A DNA stretch of 64,000 bases, from contig JBLDXI010000025.1 of the NCBI GenBank assembly GCA_047495785.1, positions 2,108,001 to 2,172,000 on the forward strand. Reading direction: 5' to 3'. Source of the DNA: Lepidodermella squamata (taxonomy: Eukaryota > Gastrotricha). The notes under the pieces are model-generated. The model did not search any database, had not been told where the DNA came from, and worked only from the letters and a program-made list of their open reading frames with translations. The position numbers and the translations under genes are program-made. Positions 21,301 through 31,658 of the stretch are shown in pieces. Numbering within the stretch: position 1 is the first letter of the stretch; every line of letters starts with the position of its first letter.

Positions 21301-21830
21301 GGTTCTGCCGAGTAAAAGCGAGGCTCATTTTCCTTGCTTTGCTAATATAAGGCAATTTTCTTAATAAATGATGGGTACTCTCTCCTGAGAATTCAGCTAA
21401 TCTGCTTCACTCCTTATTTTTTTCAAACGAGGTTCAAGTCCTGCCTTCTATTTAGGGTCTGCCCTTTATTTCGGTTCTGCCCTCTAATTTTTCGAACCTA
21501 ATCGCATACACCTGAAGAGTACCTAGGTAAATAGTTAAAACCGCCGAATAATCGCTATAGCTACTACTTTCCACCAGTGACTACACGCGTGAAGTGTTTG
21601 CTCAGGTGTATTAAGGTGGATAAAGGAGATTAGTGCACTTACTGACGAAAACTCGCAACCTATACAACTTAAGCACTTACCCGGCAGGCGCTCATGTAAG
21701 CTACTTCACACAAGGCCCTGCCTATTAATACGGTTCTGCCCTTTATTATTTCAAATGACCATTACCCTCTGCCCTTTATTCCGGTTCTGCCCTATAATTG
21801 GGTCCTGCCTAGTAATTCGTAAAATACGGT
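21301..21830. repeat. interspersed GGTTCTGCCCTTTATT motif repeats
   Basis: Variants of (C/G)GGTTCTGCC(C/G) followed by TTTATT or TATAATT occur about seven times, at about 21,301, 21,438, 21,459, 21,475, 21,735, 21,768 and 21,785. Such subterminal direct repeats are typical of transposase-binding regions of DNA transposons. No transposase frame is visible. Confidence 0.5.
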
Positions 21831-21948
21831 ATGTATTCCTGATTTTAAAGAAAAGAAGAGAAGAAATGGCAACAAAATGCGTTTCAATTTTCTGATACTT
21901 TTATTCGTTAATGACTGCCATCAACTGCTAGAGATTTTGGTGAAATTG

Positions 21949-23854
21949 ATGATCATAGCGAAAATCGATGGGAAGGGTGTTGCCTGCAAAGTATCTTTAA
22001 AATATGCATAGCCCATTTATGAATTGTTCAATCGTTCCAGATATGCGGCAAGCCTGTTGTGAAACGAAAAAACTACTACCCAGGGCAATGCTCAGCGTGT
22101 CAGGTAAAGGAAGATGAAACTTCAAAATGGAGCTTTTAGCTTGTGAAAATTCATAGAAATTTTTCACTCGACAAGCATCGAGGCGTTTTGAATTCCAGTG
22201 TGTCACTGGCAGGAATCATTGCGAGATCCTCCCTGGAAAAACTCGCGGTTGTTGCACTCGTTGCCGTCTTGAGAAGTGCTTCGCATATCGCGTGAACTCA
22301 GGTAAATATCTCGAGGCGATTAACATTTTTTAAATTCTGTCTGATACATTAGGACCAAAAAAGAGCAGCGATATCAATGATAGCAAAGGATCAGAGACGA
22401 AATTCCTTGAGATCTCTGGGGATAGTTTGACTTCAACGATACCAAGCAGTCCAGATCTAGTTCATCTCGGAATAATGGAGAAAGCAATTAAAAACTCAAT
22501 TATTGGCATCACCTTCATGCATGACTTGAATGCGGTAAGCTAATTGCGTTTCGTTATTTTACAATTTGTTCTAATTTTGTCTCTTATTTAGTTTCCGCTG
22601 CGAAGAAGGAATGTTCCATATGATGACATCTCAATTTTGAAATCGGAATTTTCCACCGATCAGATCAGAATCTTTAACGATTCAGGCATGGAATTTTCGC
22701 AGTACATGAAAGGTACTTACTTAAATTTCTCTAGCGTCGCACTAACGGGAACGGGGACGGAGAGCAAGAAAGTGATTAATTTGAGTCAAGCACCATTGTT
22801 GCGTGTGTGAATTTGATAAGATATTCCCTAACCTTTTCGCTTTGAGTGATTCGCTTATGCCGTGAGGAAAGTTGTTATTAAACAACCGAAACGTCGGCTT
22901 GTTCTTTCTTGTTAACAAGTGTCGCGGTAGTCCGAAAGGTTTAGGGGTTAGGGAATGTCTTAACAAGAGAGTGAGGTGCAAATCGAATATCACTTCATCA
23001 GCACTCGGGAATGTTACACGGTCGATTGAGTGGCAAGAATCGAGCATCGATAGAAAGCTATGAATAAATGTCTAAAGATGGTACTGCGTCGAATTATCGG
23101 GGCACTTTCTCATGGAAAAAATATTGACAAAGAATGCCACCCGAATGACCCCCGATGTAATGAAGTGGTATGACCCCCGGTGTTCGGTGTTTTTCGCAGT
23201 TTAGGATGAGAATTTGCTGATAAACTTTAACTCTTGCAGAAGCCTTCGAAATTTCTGACCGCGAGTGGCCACAAACCGCCGCGAATGGCTGGGCTGAAAC
23301 CACAATCGCGTTTGATGCGCAACAAGGGGACAAGAATCCGATTTCCATCAACAAAGCCATCCTGCCTCAATTTCTGGCCGCTTTGCCCGAGTTTGAGGTA
23401 AATCTCTTAACCTCCTCTTTCTTTGTGCAGGGCTAAAAATTAAAAACTGTGCAATGAATTGGCTTGTCTCGTTTGCAGCCTTTCGTTATGTGGTCGCAGG
23501 AGCTTTCGCACGTTCTGAATGGCTGGCAACCAACACTGCCCGAATTCGCTTTATTCTTGTGTTGCCTGTTTTTCAAAGGTGAGCACCAAATTGATGATTA
23601 TTCCTCACACGTATCGCCTTTTTCTTTTATTCACAGCATCTAAGACTCGGGCATTGGTTCGAATTTCAAATGTCCTGCAGAAATCGCTGTTCACACAGTG
23701 CTCTACTTGCCGAAGAGGAAGTCAGTGGCAGGACTACGTCCAAAGAGCTATTGCTATCATGGAGCAAGTCGCAGCGCATAGGTGTATATTACATAAGAGA
23801 CCACAAGATTGCTCAAGTTCTTGGCTGCAAAACATCAAGCTGCCACTTCACTAA
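21949..23854 (+). CDS. nuclear receptor gene E (subfamily S1)
   Basis: Exons: 21949-21990, 22041-22103, 22157-22301, 22353-22534, 22592-22712, 23240-23397, 23479-23578, 23637-23854 (342 aa). Exon 1 is three codons longer than in other S1 genes. Its ATG is the only one in frame with the GVACK end and is followed by donor GTATCT. Finger 1 is ICGKPVVKRKNYYPGQCSAC; finger 2 is FQCVTGRNHC to GCCTRCRLEKC. The ligand domain has NSIIGITFMHDLNA, FSQYMK|EAFEISDREW and ELSHVLNGWQPTLPEFALF. The exon 7/8 join makes a Lys-Ala instead of the usual Ser-Gly or Ser-Ala. Intron 5 (527 nt) holds a hairpin element. An AATAAA lies at 23,900. Confidence 0.83.
22818..22962. mobile_element. hairpin element with hammerhead-like core in intron 5 of gene E
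   Basis: Outer arms AAGATATTCCCTAACC and its inverse near 22,946-22,962 bracket a GTGAGGA, then a GTTGTT/AACAAC hairpin, then CGAAACGTC (about 22,862-22,895). The order resembles a hammerhead ribozyme core with one non-consensus base in the first block. It may be a short relative of the palindromic element at 17.25 kb. Confidence 0.4.
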
Positions 23855-24840
23855 TTCCATATACGTTGTAAAGTGGTCAGTTTTTGTGAAATCAAAGTTA
23901 ATAAACAAGCGGTTTAACTTTGTCCCAGTTATGCCTAGTTATATTCCACGCATTAAGCCAAAGGAAATAATTAGACATATGGACTCGGACTCTTAAAATG
24001 ATCTTCTTTAACTCTCTTCTACGTCAATCGCCTTGTCGAGCACCAACAATTTACACTGAAGCTGAATAGGAAGCTCTCGCCCGACCAGAATAGCCCCCGG
24101 ACATTGAGCACGCTGACAGTAATTTTTGCAAGTGTAATTCGCATTTCGCGGACAACGATGCAAATAGAAGTTGCATTTTGAGGTTGAGGTTGTTCATTTT
24201 TTTGCTGAACACCTTTTCACATCGATCTTGATACGCATGCGAGTTCAATCAATAATTTCACTTCATTTATAACCCGCAAGTACTGCAGCTCGCGCAATCA
24301 AAAGAGCACGGATCTCTAAGCAAGCCTCGAATTTCACAGCATTACATCAACATCGTAATGCTTGACTCTTGAGGGGGCATGCGTTGCAATGCAAAATATG
24401 GTCGATAGCGAGCACTTGCACGCTTGTCATTGTCGTTCATTCTTTCTGTTATAAATAAGTAAAACTTATAGGTACTTATATAAGACTTATATTCATCTCA
24501 GGGAAAACACTGCGTAATACGCACCTGTCGCTTGAACTTGAAAGTATCACGAACAGAACTGCTGTTTCGATTGTCATCATTGTGTGAATTTTCTTCTCTT
24601 TTCTTGAATGTTAAATCATCGGTAGTGCATGAGGAAAAATTATCGTTTTAAAACTTGAGAGCGAGGCCGTAAGAAATATTTTAGAGAGAGTGTTCCGCTA
24701 GCGATTAGTTCCACTCTCACAAAAGCCAATTCCAATTAATGTCGCTATCGACTATGTAAAGATCGATTTTACTTACATACCACTTTTGCAAACTGAACTG
24801 ACAACTATACAGTAGAGATATTGCAGTTGGCTGAAAAACG
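23855..24840. other. spacer between genes E and F
   Basis: It contains the gene E AATAAA (23,900) and a weak module 1 (about 24,227-24,330: GCGAGTTCAATCAATAATTT, then GCGCAATCAAAAGAGCACGG). No exon was found. Confidence 0.4.
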
Positions 24841-26540
24841 ATGGAGATCAGCTCTAGCCCTTATTTATGCAAGGTATGCTTATTCGAACTCGAAATAATG
24901 TGATTTCATTATTCATATCTTTGAATGAATTTAAGATTTGTGGTAAAGTTGTTACGAGGCGTAAGTACTATTGTCCGAAGCGATGTGCAGCATGCGAGGT
25001 AACAAGATAATATGCGCTGATTGATTAAAAGTCTGAAACCTAGAAATTCTTCACTCGGCAATCTCCGAGACGTTTTGAATTCGAGTGTATCACTGGTAAG
25101 AATGACTGCAAAATTCTGCCGGGAAAAACTAGAACCTCTTGCACCCGCTGCCGTCTCGAAAAGTGTTTCGCTTTTCGCGAAAACCCAGGTAATTTCTTTT
25201 AGCTATGTAAAAAATGTACACATAGTTATAATAACCCTGCTGACTGAGCTTCGATGACCTTGACCGCAAATAATGATGTTTCAGAATCGTTGGGCAAAAG
25301 ATTAAGCAGCGATAATAGCAATGCTAGTGACGAATCCAATAACGAAATCACAGCCGATTCAACGATATCAAGCATTCCTGATCTCAAGTGCTTAGCACTG
25401 ACCGAAATTGTCACAAAAAACTCAATTATTGGACTTACATTTCTGCATGACTTACATTCGGTAATTCAGGAGCATTCGTTTTATATAAATTTACTTTAAA
25501 CACATGGCTAAATTTAGTTACCACTGCGAGAACGGAGTGAACCTTACGAGGACGTCGCCAAGTTGGCATCAGACTTCGCAACCGGTCAGACGTTCATGTT
25601 CATCAGGGCAAGCACAAGATTCGCTCATTACATTAAAGGTAGGTATCTTTAAATTGATCATGCGGATAGCTTTTATATGTATTGCTCATTCATTGCAATC
25701 AATCATTGCAATCATTGAGCAAATGAGCAATGAGCATCGTTTCTCGATAGTTCAAGACATTTAGAAAGAGAGTAATAAAATAGTTGAACCTTGCAGAGGC
25801 TTTTGGTGTTTCTGATCGCGACTTAGTTCAGGCCTTAGCGATTGGGTGGCCTGTAACTGCACTGGCTTTTGCTGCTCAACAGGGCGACGAAAACCCAATA
25901 TCTATCAACAAAGCTATACTGCCACAGTTTTTGACCGTTTTTCCTGAATTCGAGGTAAACCTCTTCATTTCTAAACTTTTATAGATGTGCACGCAAACGT
26001 TAGCACAAGGCTTGTTTGAGCTTGTTTGCACTAGTTGTACCGTTTACAATAGGTCACAAATAGGTCAGTCAATTTCCAGCAAAATATCTAATATTTGATC
26101 AGCACTATAGGACTCGGTATTAGTGCGGTATTAACGATTGTGAATATGTTTTTTCTCAGCCTGTCGCTATGTGGGGGAAAGAACTATCGCACGTGTTTAG
26201 CGGCTGGCAACCGACACTGCCGGAATTCGCCTTATTCCTTTGCTACTTGTTTGCTAGGGGTAAGCGACTTGTTCATGGGCAATCTTTACGTACCACGGTA
26301 TAACTTTGCTGTTGCAAAGGATCTTCGACTCCGGCCATGGTTAGATTATCAGAAATCTTGCAGAAATCACTAATCATGCACCACGCTGTATTACGAAGAG
26401 GATGCAAATCGCAGGACGAGAACCACGTCGAGAGAGCAATAACTATCATGGAGCAAGCAGCGACGTACAGGCCGACATTTTTCAAAAAGGCAGAGGCGCG
26501 CTCAAGCCAGTGGTTGCGCAACATAAGTGCATCATGTTGA
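24841..26540 (+). CDS. nuclear receptor gene F (subfamily S3)
   Basis: Exons: 24841-24873, 24936-24998, 25044-25188, 25285-25460, 25518-25638, 25797-25954, 26160-26259, 26320-26540 (338 aa). Finger 1 is ICGKVVTRRKYYCPKRCAAC, with a cysteine at the YYC step. The recognition helix starts CAACEKFFTRQSPRR, so the P-box differs from both other subfamilies at two positions. Finger 2 ends TSCTRCRLEKC, with Ser in place of the first of the paired cysteines. Exon 5 reads LPLRERSEPYEDVAKL. Exon 7 reads ELSHVFSGWQPTLPEFALF. The exon 8 acceptor is CAAAG. The closest relative in the window is gene P. Whether it binds a different DNA site is inference from the P-box only. Confidence 0.83.
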
Positions 26541-26934
26541 TCTCAGACACTGATGTTTTTATCGTGACTTCGAAGTTCGAAAACTTGCAGAGTTGTTTGG
26601 ATTCATCCTGATGTTAAAACATGATCCAAAGTCATCAAACCTAAGACATTCATTCATGTCTGATGGCCGAATGTCTATTGGGATCGTTCAAAATAAGAAT
26701 TTCATTTTATTCTGAATCTATTTTCTTTGCTAACATGTAAATATTGAATCACGAAAGAGTAAAATGGCCACAAGGACAGGTTGATTATAGACTCGTCGGG
26801 GTCCAAAAACAACCGCTTGATGCATGTAAAAAATTAAAAGCGTGAAACGGTGCAGTTATATCAAATCCAGTTCCAAACTAAGATATTCTTCTATTTTTCC
26901 CACGTTCAACCTATCCAGTCCGGTTAAGCCATGC

Positions 26935-27030
26935 CACACTGCTTCATTGCGCTGTTTGTAATTTAATATTTTCGCTTTTAGCTGGGCTTTTAGCTTTTAG
27001 CGTGCATGTACGATCAATATTAATGCTCCA
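26935..27030 (+). promoter_or_regulatory. upstream module 1, copy preceding gene G
   Basis: CACACTGCTTCATTGCGCTG, TTTGTAATTTAATATT, GCGTGCATGTACGATCAATA. This is one of the cleanest copies, about 0.9 kb from the start codon. Confidence 0.5.
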
Positions 27031-27198
27031 ATTAAATTCTGTGAGTATCTATATTCACTGCGCAATCGAAAGAGCACGGGCTCGATAGCTAACACCCTTC
27101 CTTTATACATTCTATATTATCGTACCGCTTGACTCGATGGGGTGACTCGGGTGCCTTATGCGAAAATTGGAACAAGCTTTTTCATCAGCATTTCTATC

Positions 27199-27270
27199 GA
27201 AGCAAGGCGCGTGCCACTATCAATTATTGTTGCTTTTCCTCAATGAAAACGAGCAGAAGAGTGCTCATGT
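27199..27270 (+). promoter_or_regulatory. upstream module 2, copy preceding gene G
   Basis: GAAGCAAGGCGCGTGCCACT, ATCAATTATTG, CCTCAATGAAAACGAG, GTGCTCATGTTCACTAGACT. The core is CGCGTG here instead of CACGTG. Confidence 0.45.
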
Positions 27271-27903
27271 TCACTAGACTCTAGGCCATAATTTGATTAG
27301 AACTGCCCTATGCTTATGAATGTGTTTCTGTGTCAAAAAGGCAGATAAGTTAGATATTAGATAGGTCTGGCAAGCAAGCACGGCGTGTATCAGTGTTTAG
27401 ATTGATCAGGATCTTTAGCTGTCTTCCTCGTGCGACCTGTTTGATTGCCAAACAGGTGCTTAGGTTCGATCTGTTATTGAGTAAATCCTGTATAACGCAA
27501 TTAAACCTCCTCCCTCCCTGGCCCATACCCTGAGAAAAATTATTCAGTGGATTACAGCTTTGTATTCGGGTCTGTAAAGCAGGAATAAATTGATACAACT
27601 TGAAAATATCCCACGACTTAACGCTGCGAAGATCTATGCAATTTATAAAATTATACTTTTAGATTATAATTGTATGCAATTTCAAATTTATTGACACAAC
27701 GAATTCTAGGATTGACACAACGAGGTTAGATCGGGTAGATTTAGGAATTATGAATTATTATTTTTATTACCGCGGATTATGGAAAGTGGATGTTTCAAGC
27801 TACTAAGTGATATAAAAAAATAAGGGCCTTTCTGGATTCGCCAAAGAAATGAGAAACATAGGGATACTTAAATACTAGAGATTTCGCTGAATTATTAGTA
27901 ACC

Positions 27904-29755
27904 ATGGAAGTCATCGTGAGGCATGTTGCTTGCAAGGTATTATATCACCAGCAGCGTAAATTATGTACCCACCTCCATATCTTATCGCCAGGTATGCGGA
28001 AAGTCTGTCATGAAGCGAAACAACTATTATCCAGGGCAATGCTCGGCTTGTCAGGTAAAGGAAAACGAACTTTTTCAGAATGGAGTTTTTAATCTGCCAT
28101 TTTTACAGAAATTCTTCACTCGACAAGCTTCCAGGCGCTTTGAATTTCAGTGTCTTACTGGTAGGAGTAATTGCGAAATCCTTCCAGGAAAAACCCGCGG
28201 TTGTTGCACTCGCTGTCGTCTTGAAAAGTGCTTCGCTTTGCGCTTAAGCTCATGTAGATTATTCCTAGGCGATTAACATCTCTTAAATTCGGTATTTTCC
28301 CTTAGCACTGAAAAAGAGTAATGCTAGTAACGAATCAGAGACAAAAGGTCTTGAGATCACTGCCGATAGTTTGCCATCAGCGATCCCAGACAGTCCAGAT
28401 CTTGTCCATCTCAGAATAGCGGAGAGAGCCACTAAAACCTCAGTTATTGGGCTCACGTTCCTGCATGGCTTACATGCAGTAAGTTTACTTCGTTTCCTTA
28501 TTTTTAATTCATTCTCATTTCGTCTCTAATTTTAGCTTCCGTTAGGAGGAAGGAATGTTCCTTATGATGACGTCACAATGTTGGCATCGGAATTTTCTAA
28601 CGATCAGATCAGAAGCTTGAACGATATGGGAACAATATTTGCCCAGTACATGAAAGGTAGTTGCTACATCCCGCTAACTTTACATCTAAAGTAGAATTCA
28701 CATACTAACGCGACAAGAATTCGGGGTTCTTGTCTCTTATCTTCGTCTCTTTTCCGATTCAAAAATGAGAGACCAGGAGACATGAGACATGAGCGGAGCC
28801 AAAGAAACGCTAAAGGCAATAGAAAAGTGCAATGTCTCTTCATTTCAATGTCTTTCATGCTCTCGGGTCATACGCATGATTGCTTGGGTAGAGGCGGCCT
28901 CGATTGAACGCATCGAATATAAATGCCGCATCGAATTATGGCGGCCCTTTTGTATCCTTGGAAAAATTATGACGACGCAGCTGAAGTAGTTCCTCATCCT
29001 AAATAACTTTCAGCCTTTTTCCCGAAAATTCAAGATTACAAAACATTTACTCTTGCAGAGGCCTTCGGAATTCCTGACTGCGAGTGGCCACCAAACGCTG
29101 CGACTGGTTGGTCTGAAACCACAATTGCTTTCACAACGCAACAAGGTGACAGCGGTCCGATTCCCGTCAACAAAGCAATTCTTCCTCAATTTCTAGCCGT
29201 TTTCCCCGAGTTTGAGGTAAATCTCTTCATCAACCCTTTCGATACATAATAACTGGTTTAAGAATGCCTTTCAAGATCATAGAAATTGAAATCGGATGAT
29301 ACTGGAAATGATTGCTAGAGTCATATAAATGAACAATTATGCAATGAATTCGACAGCTAAATTATTTATTTGTCTCATTTGCAGCCTATCACTATGTGGG
29401 CGCAAGAGCTATCGCACGTGCTAAATGGCTGGCAACCGACAATGCCCGAATTCGCTCTATTCCTGTGCTACTTGTTTTTTAGTCGTACGCTTCTAATTGA
29501 TGATAACTACTCACATGTGATTGATTTTCTCACACAGGATGTAAGACTAGGGTTTTGGTTCGATTATCAAATGTCTTGCAGAAATCGTTGTTACTGCAGT
29601 GCGCTGCTTTGAGGAGAGGATGTCAGTGGGAGGGACAAGTCGACAGAGCCATTGCTATTATGGAGCAAGTCGCAGCGTACAGGCAATCATTTTTTAAGGA
29701 AGCAGAGGATCGATCAAATTCCTGGGTGAGCAACGTCAAGCCATCACTTAGATAA
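27904..29755 (+). CDS. nuclear receptor gene G (subfamily S1)
   Basis: Exons: 27904-27936, 27992-28054, 28109-28253, 28306-28478, 28536-28656, 29059-29216, 29385-29484, 29538-29755 (336 aa). Finger 1 is VCGKSVMKRNNYYPGQCSAC; the helix is KFFTRQASRR. Finger 2 is FQCLTGRSNC to GCCTRCRLEKC. Exon 3 ends CAT|GTAGAT, so the first base of the split codon is T (Ser) instead of G. Exon 5 has LPLGGRNVPYDDVT, with two Gly replacing Arg. The exon 7 donor region AGTC|GTACGC gives Arg-Cys at the join. Intron 5 contains the conserved S1 intronic block (about 28,925-28,946). An AATAAA lies at 29,802. Confidence 0.85.
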
Positions 29756-29990
29756 TTCCAAACGCGCTGTAAAGTACTCATGTTTTTGTGAGATCATATT
29801 AAATAAAAGTTACATAATGTTGTTTTACTATTCGCGGCCATTCGCAGTCACGTTGATCCAGTTCACAGCTGAAAACTGAACTGGCGGCTCGATGTAGAAT
29901 TTCGTGACGCCACGCAAGTTTCGAGTTTCGTCGCGTTGTAGCCCCTCACAAGGAACCCCTCAATTATTCAGGTCCGGTTTAGCCCCTACC

Positions 29991-30090
29991 CCTACTGCTT
30001 TTAACGCTCTTTGTAATTTAATACTGTCGCCTGAAAGGCTCCGAGCTGCGAGCGTGCATGAACGATCAATATTTCTTATGCTCCATTTGT
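29991..30090 (+). promoter_or_regulatory. upstream module 1, copy preceding gene H
   Basis: CTACTGCTTTTAACGCTC, TTTGTAATTTAATACTGTCG, CTGAAAGGCTCCGAGC, GCATGAACGATCAATATTTC. Module 2 follows about 140 bp later. Confidence 0.48.
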
Positions 30091-30224
30091 TTTCTCCGAG
30101 TATCAATGTTGGCCGCGATATCAAAAAGCAAAGATTTGAACGGCAATCCTCTAAAAATTCTATAATATATTACCGCTTGACGGGTGCCCCGTGCGAAAAT
30201 TGGAAGATTGTTTATCAATCGCGT

Positions 30225-30300
30225 TGAAGCAAGGCACGTGCCACTACAAATTATATTTTCATTTTCTCAATGAAAACTTAACGAACAGTGCTCGTGTTCA
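30225..30300 (+). promoter_or_regulatory. upstream module 2, copy preceding gene H
   Basis: GAAGCAAGGCACGTGCCACT, then CATTTTCTCAATGAAAACTT, then AGTGCTCGTGTTCACTA. The CACGTG core is intact. Confidence 0.48.
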
Positions 30301-31658
30301 CTATATTGTAGGCCCTGATCAAAAAGTACAACTAGAAGTTTGAAACACTGCCGCATGCTTATTAATTTATCTAAGCGTCAACGAAGGATACGTAAGATCG
30401 ATGTGTCGCGCAATTACTCGATTGACATGATTGAATGGATTGATATGATAGATCATGATTTCTAACTTGTGCTCTTGCTCGCGCGGCTGCCTGATTGCAA
30501 GTGTTTTAATCCGATCTGTTTTGAGCCAATATGTAATCAAAGCAATCAAACCTCCCGCCTCGCCGAAACATATCTATGAATTTTCTATCGTTTGTTTATT
30601 TCTGGATAATAGGTAAAAATTAGACTATACCTTAATGCTTATGTTATTCAAAAATTATATCACTTTTTTGAGACACTCACTGTAAAATCTGTCAAAGTGA
30701 CGGAAGGCTTGATATAACCAGATCATATCAGCTAATATTTTATGTTGCCAACTCGGTCGATAACATAATTTTCATAATTTTACCGCTTTTGGCGCAACTT
30801 GGCGATGAAAGTCTTGTTTCGTTCAAGGAGGAGGGGCCCTTGTTTCGACAAGGACTCCTTCTATCGCCTTGTTTCGCAAGAAAGCCGAACAATCAGGGGT
30901 TTATCTAGCTTTTTGTTTGAGGGGATGGGTTACAAAATTGAGGGGTTTTGGAGGTTAAAAATATGGCGTTCGCTCGCTACGCTCGCTCGCGGATAATCGC
31001 TGTTTGCGCCAATGTTTCTATCATATTACATTATTTTATGAGAGAAATCGCGCGCTTTTTCACTTTTCTTCGTGTTTTGCGGTTCTTTATTCGAGTGTGC
31101 GGTGTGCGCGCCCAAATTTGTCGCTGAAAATGCGGCACGCAATACCGGTTACGCAACCAGCATTAGTGTGCGCGCTCATTATCGTAGTCACACGCTAAAT
31201 TCGAATATGCAAATTAACATAACAGTGCTGTTTAAACTGTTCCGACAAGGTCGACTAAAGAAAATACCTATACTCATAGACTGCGGTAAGTTCTATTAAG
31301 GCTGCCGCCCCTACGGGATCAGTCATGAATCGCACAATACTATTACTGGCTCTAAAATTCAGGGGATGACAGCTCGATTTGAGGGGATGGGTAGGGGATG
31401 GCTGGATAAATCGCTGCGAACAATTATCAAAAACTTACCTCGAATAGCCCGATGGACAAGGGTTGAAATTTTCTGAAACGCTTCGCCTGAAAGGTTTTAA
31501 ATGGTCTTATAATTCGGTAAATTCAATTAGAAGACTTTACTTTTTACTTGATCTTTTCGGACAACTGCGACACTACTCATATTCTCACTTTTCGAAACGT
31601 GTTACCATCAGCGTGCGCTGGACATAGACTAGAGATTTTTTCACCATTGCTGATCACT

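Larger units (their letters stand above)
20261..21948. other. spacer between genes D and E
   Basis: It holds module 1 (20,951-21,060, with TATGATCAATAAATCCGC), a diverged module 2 (21,161-21,230, GCAAGTGCCACTGCCATTCA), an AT dinucleotide tract (about 21,270-21,300) and a motif-repeat region (21,301-21,830). No exon was found. Confidence 0.45.
26541..27903. other. spacer between genes F and G
   Basis: It holds module 1 (26,935-27,030) and module 2 (27,199-27,270). Between them are GCGCAATCGAAAGAGCACGG and GTACCGCTTGACTCGATGGG, also found upstream of other genes. No exon was found. Confidence 0.45.
29756..31658. other. spacer between genes G and H
   Basis: It holds module 1 (29,991-30,090) and module 2 (30,225-30,300). 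From about 30,800 to 31,440 there is a less AT-rich stretch with a GAGGGGATGG motif at three places and a CGCTCGCTACGCTCGCTCGC tract, probably repeat-derived. No exon was found. Confidence 0.45.

Noticed and set aside
25021-25257. Plus-strand frames overlapping exon 3 in several genes (for example 25,021, 31,844 and 53,250)
   Set aside because: They are the +1 or +2 shadow of the DNA-binding domain exon. The zinc-finger reading with splice sites explains the sequence better.
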